35,094 bases of DNA from F-183 sp036502165 (GCA_036502165.1 DASXZC010000041.1:1-35094), one strand, 5' to 3'. Positions 16,900-25,808 are shown, counted from the first letter of the stretch. Numbers and translations are program-made. The notes: generated by a model from the sequence alone, not told the origin.

Positions 16900-18255
16900 T
16901 TAGCGCGCTTCCGGCAACAGGATCAGCAGTTCCATCTGCGGATTTTGAAAGTCGCCGGGCACGTACGCGGCGAGATTTCGCGCGCGTGTGATGGCTTCCC
17001 AGCAGGCTCCGGATTGGCTGATGCTGAAATACTGATAGTTCACCTTTACCGGAATCGCCGACGGTGGCCGCGCGATGTGAGCGAGCGGCAGACCGGGCAG
17101 CGCGCGCTGCACGAGATGCTCGATGTGGTTCGCCGAGCAGACCTTCGCGAGATACGGAATGCCGGAGATGATTTTATCCTCGGGAGCTTCTGTATTGACG
17201 GCCAGATACATCTTCGTATTGACCAGGTACTTGTCGTCTTCGAGCGGCGTCGAGTAGATCGAGGGTTGCGTCAGCTTCAGCGGCAGCGAAATGAAATTGC
17301 TCGGGACGACCGTTTCGAGCAAATACCGGATCATCTCGTCGAGCTTATGGAAGCACGGTCCCAGATCGTCGTGATCGTAGCGCGGAAGATCGCGCGGATG
17401 GATATCCTTCGAGAACGTCGTCAGGCTTCCGGCCAACTGGAGCATGTGCGCGAACAGCCGCTCCGGATGTCCATGCCGCGTTTCGAATAGATGTTGGAAG
17501 ATCGGGAACACCGAGTTGATGGTGTAGAGCAGCCAGAAGTTCGCGATGTCGGCGGTGCCGAATTCCGCCAGGCTCAGATTCTTTTGCCGGCGCGTACCAG
17601 CGAGCTGCGCGCTCTTTGCTGACAGGATCTCGACGAGCTGACGGCAAATTCCGTTGATGCGCGGGTTCGCCGCGAAGTCGAGCAGCGGCGGCGAGAATTC
17701 GTTGTCGAGCTCAAACGTTCCGGCGGGGGTCTTCTTCACGCGGCACACGCGCAACAACGATGAGTGTTGCTGGGACTCGCCTTCAACCAGGATGCGGAAG
17801 TTCTTGCGCGCGACCTGCACCGGCTTTTCAGAAAGTCCCGTATTCTCGTCGCGCAACATCGCGACTTCCGACAAGTACCTCGTATCCGCCTGCGAACGAG
17901 CCATCGACACGTTCAAGCCCTTCTCGCGGTAGTGCGGGATCGCGAGATAGATGTCGGACGTTTTCTGATCCTGTTCAAATGCGTCCTGCAGAGGCTTCGG
18001 CGAGGGCGCCTGATCGGCATCGGGGATGTCGAATAAAAGCCCGTCAGGAAAAATGCCGGAAGCCTCCGAGATGGCGACGTAACCGGCCGACAGCGCTTCC
18101 TGATTGATCTGCAGCGTGTGAAATCCATGCCCCGCATAGGCGAGAGAATCGAGATGAAACTGCAGGGAGCTCTCAATGAAGCGGTCCTGCATCTGCAGGT
18201 ACTGCGGACTCAGGAACGTCCCTTTCATCCAAATGACTGGTTGCAATCGCTTCAT
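16900..18255 (-). CDS. tssK: T6SS baseplate subunit TssK
   Basis: TssK (ImpJ/VasE) is a trimeric adaptor linking the T6SS baseplate to the membrane complex. The 451-residue product starts with the family signature VIWMKGTFLSPQYLQMQDRF (compare W-x-EGMFLxPQHFQ). It contains the mid-region FELLDFAANPRI-like segment (around residue 195) and the C-terminal receptor-like domain that would contact TssL/M. The start ATG 18255 has an AGAGGG sequence 11 bases upstream. It is the last gene of the minus-strand T6SS run, 16 bases after the FHA-DUF4123 gene. In many T6SS loci tssK is followed by tssL and tssM; here the next gene is a convergent rhodanese, so the membrane genes must be elsewhere. Confidence 0.95.
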   Translation of the reverse strand: MKRLQPVIWMKGTFLSPQYLQMQDRFIESSLQFHLDSLAYAGHGFHTLQINQEALSAGYVAISEASGIFPDGLLFDIPDADQAPSPKPLQDAFEQDQKTSDIYLAIPHYREKGLNVSMARSQADTRYLSEVAMLRDENTGLSEKPVQVARKNFRILVEGESQQHSSLLRVCRVKKTPAGTFELDNEFSPPLLDFAANPRINGICRQLVEILSAKSAQLAGTRRQKNLSLAEFGTADIANFWLLYTINSVFPIFQHLFETRHGHPERLFAHMLQLAGSLTTFSKDIHPRDLPRYDHDDLGPCFHKLDEMIRYLLETVVPSNFISLPLKLTQPSIYSTPLEDDKYLVNTKMYLAVNTEAPEDKIISGIPYLAKVCSANHIEHLVQRALPGLPLAHIARPPSAIPVKVNYQYFSISQSGACWEAITRARNLAAYVPGDFQNPQMELLILLPEAR

Positions 18256-18271
18256 GGAGTCGAAAATCCCT

Positions 18272-19258
18272 CTAGGCTTTCAATTTTACCGTTTCGATGG
18301 CGACTCCCTGCACCGCGGGGGTGCAACGGAACAGCGTTTCTCCTCCCTCGGCTTCGAGGAAGAAATGGCGGATCGGTCCGAACACCGCGATGCCTTCGGT
18401 AGGCGACAGGCTGCCCAACAAAACTCGCAGGAATTGCGGATCGGCCAGTGGCAGATTGAGTGGAACTCCGGTGCCGCTCTGTACGCTCGCGAAGGCGCGC
18501 AAATGTCCCGCGACCTGTTCGAGCGGCGCCGGGGATGAGCAATAGACGCCCCACATTTTCCCCCAGCCTTCCTTTAAGAGGACATTGTGCAGACGCGAAT
18601 TGCGGGGCAGGGCAACGACGTAGCTCGAGTTCATCGGCCGGCCCGCGACAAGAGCTTGCGTCAGCGGCAGGAACTGCTCGCCGCTGGCTTCTACGAAGGC
18701 CTGAATCAATTGCTCCTTCAGCGAATTCAAATATACGTACACGTTGCCCGCCGGTGCGTAGAGTGCTTCGAGCATGACCGTCTGTTGCGCGGTAAAACCG
18801 GGCCAGCGCGAAGGCACCTCCACGTTGATCGGAGTGATGACGCGCGTGGCGCTCTGGATGCTGTTGTCGACCTGCGTCTTGTCGAAACTCTGATTGCCGA
18901 AACTGGTTCGCGGCATCGTCGACGTGCGCGAGAGCATACCGGCTGCGGACACCGGATCTTCCTGCTCGATGTGCAACAGGAACTTGCTCGAGCCCGCCGC
19001 GATGAGGTCCTGCGCGTTCGCGGGAGCGCGATCGACGCGGGTGCCGTTGACGAAGGTCCCGTTGCTCGAACCGAGATCGTGAACGAACAAAGTATCGCCA
19101 GTATTCTCGACGGCGAAGTGGCGTCCTGACATATAACCGTCGCCCGGCACTGCGATGTCGGCTTTGACGGTGCGGCCAAAGCTGATGCTATGGCCGGGAT
19201 AAACTTCTATGCGGCGGCCCGCTAGTGGGCCTTCCGTTACTTCTAGGATCGCGCGCAT
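18272..19258 (-). CDS. FHA domain fused to DUF4123 (T6SS effector-adaptor-like) protein
   Basis: A 328-residue protein from ATG 19258 (AAGGGGG ribosome binding site 13 bases upstream). Residues about 5-88 form an FHA phosphothreonine-binding domain: ISFGRTVKADIAV, the GRH turn in MSGRHFAVEN, and LGSSNGTFVNG. A polar linker of about 70 residues follows. Residues about 165-300 match the DUF4123 pattern: YVVALPRNSRLHNVLLKEGW, a tryptophan-glycine (MWGVY), HLRAFASV, then ADPQFLRVLLGSLSPTEG and VFGPIRHFFLEAE. DUF4123 proteins (Tap/TEC family) load effectors onto VgrG; FHA proteins take part in threonine-phosphorylation control of T6SS. The position straight after vgrG and PAAR fits an adaptor. No kinase or phosphatase gene is in the window. 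The FHA call is certain; DUF4123 is by recalled pattern. Confidence 0.85.
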   Translation of the reverse strand: MRAILEVTEGPLAGRRIEVYPGHSISFGRTVKADIAVPGDGYMSGRHFAVENTGDTLFVHDLGSSNGTFVNGTRVDRAPANAQDLIAAGSSKFLLHIEQEDPVSAAGMLSRTSTMPRTSFGNQSFDKTQVDNSIQSATRVITPINVEVPSRWPGFTAQQTVMLEALYAPAGNVYVYLNSLKEQLIQAFVEASGEQFLPLTQALVAGRPMNSSYVVALPRNSRLHNVLLKEGWGKMWGVYCSSPAPLEQVAGHLRAFASVQSGTGVPLNLPLADPQFLRVLLGSLSPTEGIAVFGPIRHFFLEAEGGETLFRCTPAVQGVAIETVKLKA

Positions 19259-19369
19259 GAGTGCAGGATACCCCCTTTCACAACTCGACACCACGGGATG
19301 TGTAGTCCATTACAACTCGGTTCGCCTGTGTCTGGTTTTAACATTTGTTATTTGGGTGCGTGGATTTTT

Positions 19370-19401
19370 ACGGTCATCGTCTAGCCACCGACGATGACCG
19401 T
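19370..19401 (-). other. 12-bp perfect hairpin spanning the PAAR gene stop codon
   Basis: The arms ACGGTCATCGTC (19370-19381) and GACGATGACCGT (19390-19401) are perfectly complementary around an 8-base loop. The PAAR stop codon TAG (19381-19383) lies at the edge of the loop. On the transcribed strand AAAAATCC follows rather than a U-tract, so it is not a standard intrinsic terminator. It may be a 3' stability or processing element separating vgrG-PAAR from the FHA-DUF4123 gene. Confidence 0.6.
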
Positions 19402-19680
19402 GGGACATCCTAGTACGATCGTCCCGCCGTGAACCGTCGGATCGCCGATCCGGGCCTGCATCATAAAACTCGTGATAACCGTCGCTGAGCCCTTCATGAT
19501 CGAATCAGGAGGACCCACACAGACGCACATGTCTGACATTCGTGCGGCTGGCAGAAATCCAATCAAAACCGTGGGTGCGCCCGGCGGAAGAATGGGGCCG
19601 CCGACGTGTGGAATTGGCGGCACTCCGGGAGTAACCATGGGACAGACGTGCATGTCCGTTACGCGAGATGCTGGAGGCAT
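19381..19680 (-). CDS. PAAR-domain spike-tip protein
   Basis: A 99-residue PAAR protein that should cap the VgrG trimer as a zinc-stabilised sharp cone. The characteristic repeats are PPASRVTDMHVCPM at the start, PHVGGPILPPGAPTVLIG, AARMSDMCVC, and IGDPTVHGGTIVLGCPTVIVGG at the end, with His/Cys ligands. It is a stand-alone PAAR domain with no toxin extension. The start is six bases after the vgrG stop, with a GGGGA ribosome binding site inside the end of vgrG, so vgrG and PAAR are translated together. A hairpin covers the stop codon. Confidence 0.94.
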   Translation of the reverse strand: MPPASRVTDMHVCPMVTPGVPPIPHVGGPILPPGAPTVLIGFLPAARMSDMCVCVGPPDSIMKGSATVITSFMMQARIGDPTVHGGTIVLGCPTVIVGG

Positions 19681-19686
19681 ATACTG

Positions 19687-22600
19687 TTATTTCCCCAATC
19701 CGCCGAGCGAGTTTTTGAGGCTCGACACGGCTTGTCCGGCTGAATTGCCAACCTGGCCAAATGCTTGATTGGCCGCCTGTCCAACTTGGCCGGCCGCCTG
19801 GCCCGCCGTCTTCGTGACTTGACTCGACACCTGTTGTGCGCTTTGTTGGGCCATTTGTCCGGCTTGTTGGGCCTGTTGAGTGGCCTGTTGCGCGGCGCCG
19901 CTGATTTGCTGCTCGCCTTGCTTGGCCGCGTTCTGCACCTGCGCGCCCGCCTGCTGCGCGGCGTTCTGCACGCCTTGTACGGCTTGTTGACCCGCTTGCG
20001 CGGCTTGTTGTTCCGCCTTCTGTGCCGCTTGCTGCGCCTGTCCCGCGGCTTGCTGAACCTGCTGCTGGGCCTGTTGTGCGGCCTGTTGTGCCTGCTGACC
20101 CGCTTGCGCCATGGCCTGCTCGCCCTGCTGCATGGCCTGCTGAGCCATGGCCTGAGTCTGCTGAACGGCGTTCTGCACCTGCTGCTGGACCTGCTGCACG
20201 CCCTGCTGAGCCTGCTGGGCGACGGAATTCAACTGCTGCGATGCGGCGTTCAGAGCCTGCTGGCCCTGTTGAGCGGCGTTCTGTGCCGCTTGTTCGGCTT
20301 GAGCGGCGACCTGTTGCACTTGCTGTTCGGCTTGATTGGCGAGTTGCTGTGCCTGGTGGGCGGCGTTCTGAGCAGCCTGCGCCGCTTGCGCGAGAGCGGC
20401 CTGTGCCTGCTGTTCGGCCTGTTGCGCCATTTGTTCCGCTTGATTGGCCACTTGCTGCATTTGTTGCTGGACGCCTTGCAGGGCTTGTCCGGCCTGATTC
20501 TCGAGGTCCGCAACCGCGCCGGCGGCAGCTTGCAACTGCTGCTGCGCCTCGGCGCTGACTTCGTTTACAGCATTTTCGACTTGCCCCTTCGCATCCGTGA
20601 TCGCATTGTCGAGTTGTTTCTGGGCATCGTTGACGGCGGCCGTGATTTGACTTTGCACCGCGGCGACCTCATCGCCGGCATGCTGGGCCTGGTCGAGCAA
20701 CTGGGTCGCGAGTGCATTGAGTTGCTGCATCAGGCTTCCGGTAAGGCCGGATAGGGATTGAGCGGCGCTGTTGACCGAGCTGTTCATGACCGACGCGACT
20801 TGATTCGCCATCGCAGCGACGTTCGGCGCCGGCGGCAACGGAGACAGAGAAGGAATGGCGGCCATCGTGACCGGTCCGGTAGCTCCAGGGGCGGTCGTGG
20901 ATGTCCCCGGAATCGGAGCAATCGGCGCCACTGGCGGCGTGATCACCGGCGGAATCGCAACGACGGGAACTCCTGGGATCGCCGCGCCACCGCTGTTGAT
21001 CAGCACCATCGTTCCTGAAATCATGACTCCCGCGGGGCCGATGGTGATGAATCCGCCGGAGCCTTTCAGGGTGATCGCCATTGACGCTTCAAGGACTATA
21101 TTGACGCCGCCTTTCAGAGAAATGTTCATTCCCGCGTCAATGCCGGCGTTCTGCCCGACCTTGATGTTGAGGTCCTGGCCAACCTTTTCGCTGTGCCCCT
21201 GCGCGATCTGCTCGTAGTGGTTTCCGTCGATCTTATTGTGACGGTCACCCTTCACATTTACTTTTTCGACGGCCCCGACGACTTCCGTCCGGTTGTTGTC
21301 GACCTTGATGGTTTGGTCATGCCCCACCAACTGAGCATCGTCGTTCTCAACCTGTGTATCCCGGTCCTTCTCGGCATGGACCGTCAGCAATTCGGATCCT
21401 TTCAGATCCTCGAACCTGATCTCGTTGTAATTGGCCGCCCCGCCGCCCTTCGTCGAGCGCGTTTGAATACCGCTTTGCGTCTTGTTGTCCGGTAGTTTGT
21501 ACGGCGGCATCTGGTCGGGATTGTAGACGCTGCCGACGACGATCGGCCGGTCCGGATCCCCTTCCATAAAGTCCACGATCACTTCCTGGCCGATGCGGGG
21601 GATGTGGATCATGCCCCAGTTCTTGCCCGCCCACGGAGATCCGACGCGCAGCCAGCAAGAACTGCTCGAGTTCTCCTGGCCTTCGCGATCCCATCGGAAC
21701 TGGACCTTGACGCGTCCGTACTTGTCAGTGAAAATTTCCTCGCCCGGAGGCCCGACGACTTTCGCAGTCTGGCAACCGAACACGCGCGGCCGCGGAGTCT
21801 TGCGCGCGGGAAGGAACGGCAGCGCCATCGGAATGCAGGTGAACGTATTCTCGTAGTGCTCGACGTTGATGTCGGCACCGGACCGGAAGTCGCCTTCCTG
21901 AGCCGTGTGCGTCACTGACATCAGCACGTATTGGCCGTCGCCGTCGAAGTGCTCGGACAGCGTGAATTTGTGGCCCGCGGTGAAGCGGCGGCAGTTCCCG
22001 TTGCCCGTAAAAACCAGGTCGGCCGTGGCGACCTGTTTCATGCGGATGCCCACCGTCCGCGTGTTGTCGGTGAAAATTTTGTTCAGTTCCGACGCCTGTT
22101 CTCCGCCGGACGTACTGATGCCGTCATAACGCTTCGCGTAGTTGCCCGGGTACTCGTAAATTTCGAAAGCGTCATTGCCGGAGAGCTTCAATTTGTGCGT
22201 GATCGTGCCGCCGGCGACTGTTTCGGGCGTCATGGTCTTGTCGGCATCGAGATGCTTGTCGGTGAGTTGGAAATGATGATCCCAGAGCGTGTACTTCGCG
22301 CTCGACCAGCTCTGAATGCGGCGCCAGCTACTCACGCGCTCTTGATCGGCAAAACGGTTGCCTCCACTGGCCGTATCGAATGTATAAGTCGTCGCTCCCG
22401 GCACGTCCGTGTAGCCCTGCGGCGTGTCGGCGATGACCATCGTGTGAGAGCTCTCGTCGAACTTGAAGTAGTAGTAGATGCCCTCCTCTTCCATCAGCCG
22501 GCTGGCGAAATCGAAATCGGTCTCGTTGTACTGCACGCAGAATTCGCGCGGATCATAGGTGCCCTGCAGCCGCATATCGGTGTCAATGCCGGTTAACACC

Positions 22601-22980
22601 GTCGTCAGAATATCCTGCACCGACTTTTGTTGAAAGATCTTGCAGGTGCGCCGCTGCGTGAGCATCCACAGCTTGGGGGCGACCACAATCGTGTAGTACT
22701 TGAATTCCACATCGCGGGCGCCTTCGGAAAATTCAATGCAAACGCCATCGAAGTGTCGGGGATCGGCATCATCGGTCCCTTTGACGCCAAAATCCACGGT
22801 CTTCCCGATGATCTGATCGAACGCGATGTCGTCGTCTTTCTTGGCTGCCACTTCGAGCTGGAAACGGAAGAGTTCAGAGAAGGATTCGAAACCATTGAAG
22901 GTAAGCAGGATCAATTTATCCGCACCAAGCGGAGTATTTAAATATAAATACCGGGTTTCTTCTATATAGTTGTCAGCCAT
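19687..22980 (-). CDS. vgrG: T6SS spike protein VgrG (TssI) with long Ala/Gln-rich C-terminal tail
   Basis: A 1097-residue protein. Residues 1 to about 660 form a standard VgrG: a gp27-like base (YLYLNTPLGADKLILLTFNG), the gp5 OB-fold (TDKYGRVKVQFRWDREG, then SPWAGKNWGMIHIPRIGQEV and DPDRPIVVGSVYN), and the beta-helical needle with short repeats (NNRTEVVGAVEKVNVKGDRH). A Pro/Thr-rich linker follows at about 664-715, then about 380 residues of helical sequence. Within that, residues about 805-1065 are almost only Ala and Gln with occasional Asn, Gly, Met and Glu. No toxin domain is recognised. The start ATG 22980 has an AGGAAG ribosome binding site at good spacing. It lies 93 bp after clpV and is followed by the PAAR gene. 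The tail is far longer than in plain VgrG (about 600-700 residues). Confidence 0.95.
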   Translation of the reverse strand: MADNYIEETRYLYLNTPLGADKLILLTFNGFESFSELFRFQLEVAAKKDDDIAFDQIIGKTVDFGVKGTDDADPRHFDGVCIEFSEGARDVEFKYYTIVVAPKLWMLTQRRTCKIFQQKSVQDILTTVLTGIDTDMRLQGTYDPREFCVQYNETDFDFASRLMEEEGIYYYFKFDESSHTMVIADTPQGYTDVPGATTYTFDTASGGNRFADQERVSSWRRIQSWSSAKYTLWDHHFQLTDKHLDADKTMTPETVAGGTITHKLKLSGNDAFEIYEYPGNYAKRYDGISTSGGEQASELNKIFTDNTRTVGIRMKQVATADLVFTGNGNCRRFTAGHKFTLSEHFDGDGQYVLMSVTHTAQEGDFRSGADINVEHYENTFTCIPMALPFLPARKTPRPRVFGCQTAKVVGPPGEEIFTDKYGRVKVQFRWDREGQENSSSSCWLRVGSPWAGKNWGMIHIPRIGQEVIVDFMEGDPDRPIVVGSVYNPDQMPPYKLPDNKTQSGIQTRSTKGGGAANYNEIRFEDLKGSELLTVHAEKDRDTQVENDDAQLVGHDQTIKVDNNRTEVVGAVEKVNVKGDRHNKIDGNHYEQIAQGHSEKVGQDLNIKVGQNAGIDAGMNISLKGGVNIVLEASMAITLKGSGGFITIGPAGVMISGTMVLINSGGAAIPGVPVVAIPPVITPPVAPIAPIPGTSTTAPGATGPVTMAAIPSLSPLPPAPNVAAMANQVASVMNSSVNSAAQSLSGLTGSLMQQLNALATQLLDQAQHAGDEVAAVQSQITAAVNDAQKQLDNAITDAKGQVENAVNEVSAEAQQQLQAAAGAVADLENQAGQALQGVQQQMQQVANQAEQMAQQAEQQAQAALAQAAQAAQNAAHQAQQLANQAEQQVQQVAAQAEQAAQNAAQQGQQALNAASQQLNSVAQQAQQGVQQVQQQVQNAVQQTQAMAQQAMQQGEQAMAQAGQQAQQAAQQAQQQVQQAAGQAQQAAQKAEQQAAQAGQQAVQGVQNAAQQAGAQVQNAAKQGEQQISGAAQQATQQAQQAGQMAQQSAQQVSSQVTKTAGQAAGQVGQAANQAFGQVGNSAGQAVSSLKNSLGGLGK
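19790..20560 (-). repeat. Low-complexity coding repeat region of vgrG tail
   Basis: About 770 bp built from variants of CAG/CAA and GCN codons; on the plus strand this reads as runs of CTG, TTG and (T/G)GC words. It encodes the Ala/Gln-rich part of VgrG. The unit is degenerate, without one fixed period, but related blocks recur (NQAEQ..., AQNAA..., QQAQQ...). Such sequence is prone to length change by recombination or slippage. Confidence 0.7.
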
Positions 22981-23073
22981 GGGTCTTCTTCCTGTTCTCT
23001 CGTTTCCCGCTCTCCGGCGGTTCGCGGGACAGGCGCTTCAAACGCCCGCCCCGCGCCTCTTTTCGAAAACCCG

Positions 23074-25713
23074 CTACGCGACCGTGTACACGAAGTTCGA
23101 ATCCGGACCAACGGTGACGGTGATGCTCTTGACCTTCTCACCAGCCATCATCGTGCCGAGAATCGTGCGTGACATATCGGGCAGCAGGGTATTGGTTAAA
23201 ATGTTATCGACGTTTCGCGCGCCGCTTTCGACTTCCGTGCAGCGCTTCGCGACTTCATCGATCAGATCCTCGCCGCAAATGAGCGCGATCTTGTGATTGG
23301 CCATGATCCGTCGTTGGATCTTGCCAAGTTTCAGGCGGACGATCTTCTTCAGGTTTTCATCGCGCACCGGATAGTACGGGATGGTGACCATGCGTCCCAG
23401 GAATGCCGGTTTGAAAATCTTGTCGAGTTCCGGCTTCATCGCTTTCACGATGCCTTCGGGGCTCGGCGCGGTCTCCGGATCGGCGACCAGTTTCATGAGC
23501 GTATCGGTCGCGGCGTTCGAAGTCAGAAGAATGATGCAGTTCTTGAAATCGATCTCGCGGCCTTGTCCGTCTTCCATGCGTCCTTTGTCGAAGACCTGGA
23601 AGAACAGTTCGAGCACGTCAGGGTGCGCCTTCTCGACCTCGTCGAGCAGGACGACCGAATACGGACGGCGCCGCACGGCTTCCGTCAACACGCCGCCTTC
23701 GCCGTAGCCGACATATCCCGGAGGCGAGCCCTTCAGAGTGGAAACCGTATGGGCTTCCTGGAACTCCGACATGTTGATGGTGATCATGTTCTCCTGGCCG
23801 CCATAGAGCATATCGGCGAGGGTGATCGCAGTTTCCGTCTTGCCGACGCCCGAGGGTCCGACGAGCATGAACACGCCGATCGGCTTCTCCGGATCTTCAA
23901 GCGCCGCCTTGTTCGTGCGGATGCGCTGGCTGATCGCGAGCATCGCGTGATCCTGTCCGATGACGCGCTGTGCGAGCGTCTTCTCGAGATTGAGGATCGT
24001 CTCCAGTTCGTCCTTCACCATCTTGCCGAGCGGGATCCCTGTCCAGGCGGAAACAACATCTCCGACCACCTGCTGGTCGACGCAGACGCGCATCATCGGC
24101 GACTCGCCTTGCAGCGCGTCCAGTTCGCCGTTCAGTTTCGCGAGTTCATCGCGCAGTACGCTGTTGTCGTCTTCGGGCTTCGAATCCTCGAGCTTGTTGC
24201 GGATCTCGCGGATCTTGCCAACGTAGTCGCGCTCTTTCTCGAAGCGCTCCTTGAGCCCGTCGAGTTTGGCTTTGACGTCCGCCTTCTGCTTCTCGAGTTC
24301 CGCAAGGCGCTCGGCGTGGTCGGAACCGGTGGCGGTTTCGCGATTGAGGATGCGCTCCTGCACTTCGAGATCGTCGAGGTGCCGGGTCGTGTCTTCGATC
24401 TGGCCAGGAGTTGAATTCTGGCTCAGCGCGAGACGCGCGCAGGCAGTGTCCATGACGCTGACGGCCTTGTCGGGCAACTGGCGTCCAGCGATATAGCGGT
24501 GCGAGAACTTGACGGCGGCCGACAATCCTTCATCAAGGATGCGGACGCCGTGATGCTTCTCGAGCGAAGCGACCACGCCGCGCAGCATCACGCGGCAGAC
24601 GGCTTCAGTGGGCTCCTCGACCTTCACAACCTGGAAGCGGCGTGCGAGTGCGGGATCCTTCTCGAAGTACTTCTTATATTCAGTCCACGTCGTGGCGGCG
24701 ATGGTGCGCAGTTCGCCGCGTGCGAGTGCGGGCTTCAGAAGGTTGGCGGCGTCGCCTTGCCCTTCCTGTCCACCGGCTCCGATCATGGTGTGCGCTTCGT
24801 CGATGAAGACGATGATCGGCGTCGGCGACGATTTCACTTCCTCGATAAGCCCCTTCAAACGGTTCTCAAATTCGCCCTTGACGCTGGCACCGGCCTGCAG
24901 CAGTGCGAGATCGAGCGTGCGGACCGTCACGTTTTTGAGTGGTGGCGGAACGTCGCCGTTCGCAATTCGGATCGCGAATCCTTCGACGACCGCGGTCTTG
25001 CCGACGCCCGCTTCGCCCGTCAGAATCGGATTGTTCTGGCGGCGGCGCATCAGGATGTCGACGACTTGGCGGATCTCGGCGTCGCGGCCGAGTACGGGAT
25101 CGATCTTGCCGGCCTTGGCGCGCTCGGTCAGGTTGACCGTGAACTGATCAATGTTCGGAGTCTTGCTGCCAGGTTTCCCCTGCGGATGTCCTTCACCGCC
25201 GCTGCTCGAGGGCCCGGAAACATCCGACGAGGCGACGTCTTCCGATGTGCCCGCGCAGACATTAAAGAAGTCCCGGCGCAAGGCCTCGGGGGCGATGCGG
25301 TTCAGATCCTTGCTGATTTCGCGGGCATAACGGCCGAGCTTGTCATCGCCGAGCAAAGCGACCATGACGTATCCGGATCGGATCTTCGAGCCGCCCAGGT
25401 CGAGCGAACCAAATGTCCACGCGGCGGTCAGCAGATCGACGATGCGAGTCGAAATGTTGGGCCTCGAGCTCGAGCCGCGTTTGAAGCTCGTGAGGCTCTT
25501 TTCGAGATCTTTCTGCAGGTTCGACTTATTGACGCCGAACTGCTGCATGATTTTCTGGAAGTCGCTGTCCTGCGATTCGAGCAGCTTCATCAGGAAGTGC
25601 TCGAGCTCGATGTCGTAATGGTTCAGCGACAAGCACAGCGCCGCCGCGCCATCGAGCGCGACTCGGGTCACGTCGTTTAATCTCCCGACGAGGGATTTCA
25701 GGTTTACATTCAT
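23074..25713 (-). CDS. clpV: T6SS sheath-disassembly ATPase ClpV (TssH)
   Basis: An 879-residue AAA+ unfoldase that extracts and recycles contracted TssB/TssC sheath. An N-terminal Clp-N domain occupies about residues 1-150, and a Ser/Gly linker (160-185) follows. AAA1 has Walker A GEAGVGKT (233-240) and Walker B VFIDEAH. A coiled-coil middle domain follows (LEKQKADVKAKLDGLKERF). AAA2 has GPSGVGKTETA near residue 618 and VVLLDEVEKAHPD. The ClpV-type C-terminus (VTVGPDSNFVY) is present. It lacks the ClpB-like disaggregase context and sits between tssG and vgrG, which settles the assignment. The start ATG 25713 has GGAG five bases upstream. A 106-bp gap before it may hold its own promoter. Confidence 0.97.
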   Translation of the reverse strand: MNVNLKSLVGRLNDVTRVALDGAAALCLSLNHYDIELEHFLMKLLESQDSDFQKIMQQFGVNKSNLQKDLEKSLTSFKRGSSSRPNISTRIVDLLTAAWTFGSLDLGGSKIRSGYVMVALLGDDKLGRYAREISKDLNRIAPEALRRDFFNVCAGTSEDVASSDVSGPSSSGGEGHPQGKPGSKTPNIDQFTVNLTERAKAGKIDPVLGRDAEIRQVVDILMRRRQNNPILTGEAGVGKTAVVEGFAIRIANGDVPPPLKNVTVRTLDLALLQAGASVKGEFENRLKGLIEEVKSSPTPIIVFIDEAHTMIGAGGQEGQGDAANLLKPALARGELRTIAATTWTEYKKYFEKDPALARRFQVVKVEEPTEAVCRVMLRGVVASLEKHHGVRILDEGLSAAVKFSHRYIAGRQLPDKAVSVMDTACARLALSQNSTPGQIEDTTRHLDDLEVQERILNRETATGSDHAERLAELEKQKADVKAKLDGLKERFEKERDYVGKIREIRNKLEDSKPEDDNSVLRDELAKLNGELDALQGESPMMRVCVDQQVVGDVVSAWTGIPLGKMVKDELETILNLEKTLAQRVIGQDHAMLAISQRIRTNKAALEDPEKPIGVFMLVGPSGVGKTETAITLADMLYGGQENMITINMSEFQEAHTVSTLKGSPPGYVGYGEGGVLTEAVRRRPYSVVLLDEVEKAHPDVLELFFQVFDKGRMEDGQGREIDFKNCIILLTSNAATDTLMKLVADPETAPSPEGIVKAMKPELDKIFKPAFLGRMVTIPYYPVRDENLKKIVRLKLGKIQRRIMANHKIALICGEDLIDEVAKRCTEVESGARNVDNILTNTLLPDMSRTILGTMMAGEKVKSITVTVGPDSNFVYTVA

Positions 25714-25781
25714 GGTTGCTCCGGTCTATGGCCCTTTAGGACTCGACGCCCTTGCGGGCGCGCCTCGCGCACGAGGACTTG

Positions 25782-25808
25782 GTTCCAATCAAAAAAACCT
25801 GTTCCAAT
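25782..25808 (-). repeat. 8-bp direct repeat upstream of clpV
   Basis: GTTCCAAT occurs at 25782-25789 and again at 25801-25808, 19 bp apart, flanking a run of seven A. It lies in the 106-bp gap between tssG and clpV, 70-95 bp before the clpV start. It could be a regulator site; no promoter can be assigned with confidence. Confidence 0.35.

Noticed and set aside
19790..20560. CRISPR or tandem-repeat array
   Set aside because: The repeats are degenerate, in frame and codon-based, with no unique spacers; they encode protein.
19765..20754. A 329-codon plus-strand open frame, extremely Leu-rich, opposite the vgrG tail
   Set aside because: It is the antisense reading of CAG and GCN codons (CTG reads as Leu), so the open frame and Leu content follow from the vgrG repeats. 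It has no ribosome binding site and no family resemblance.
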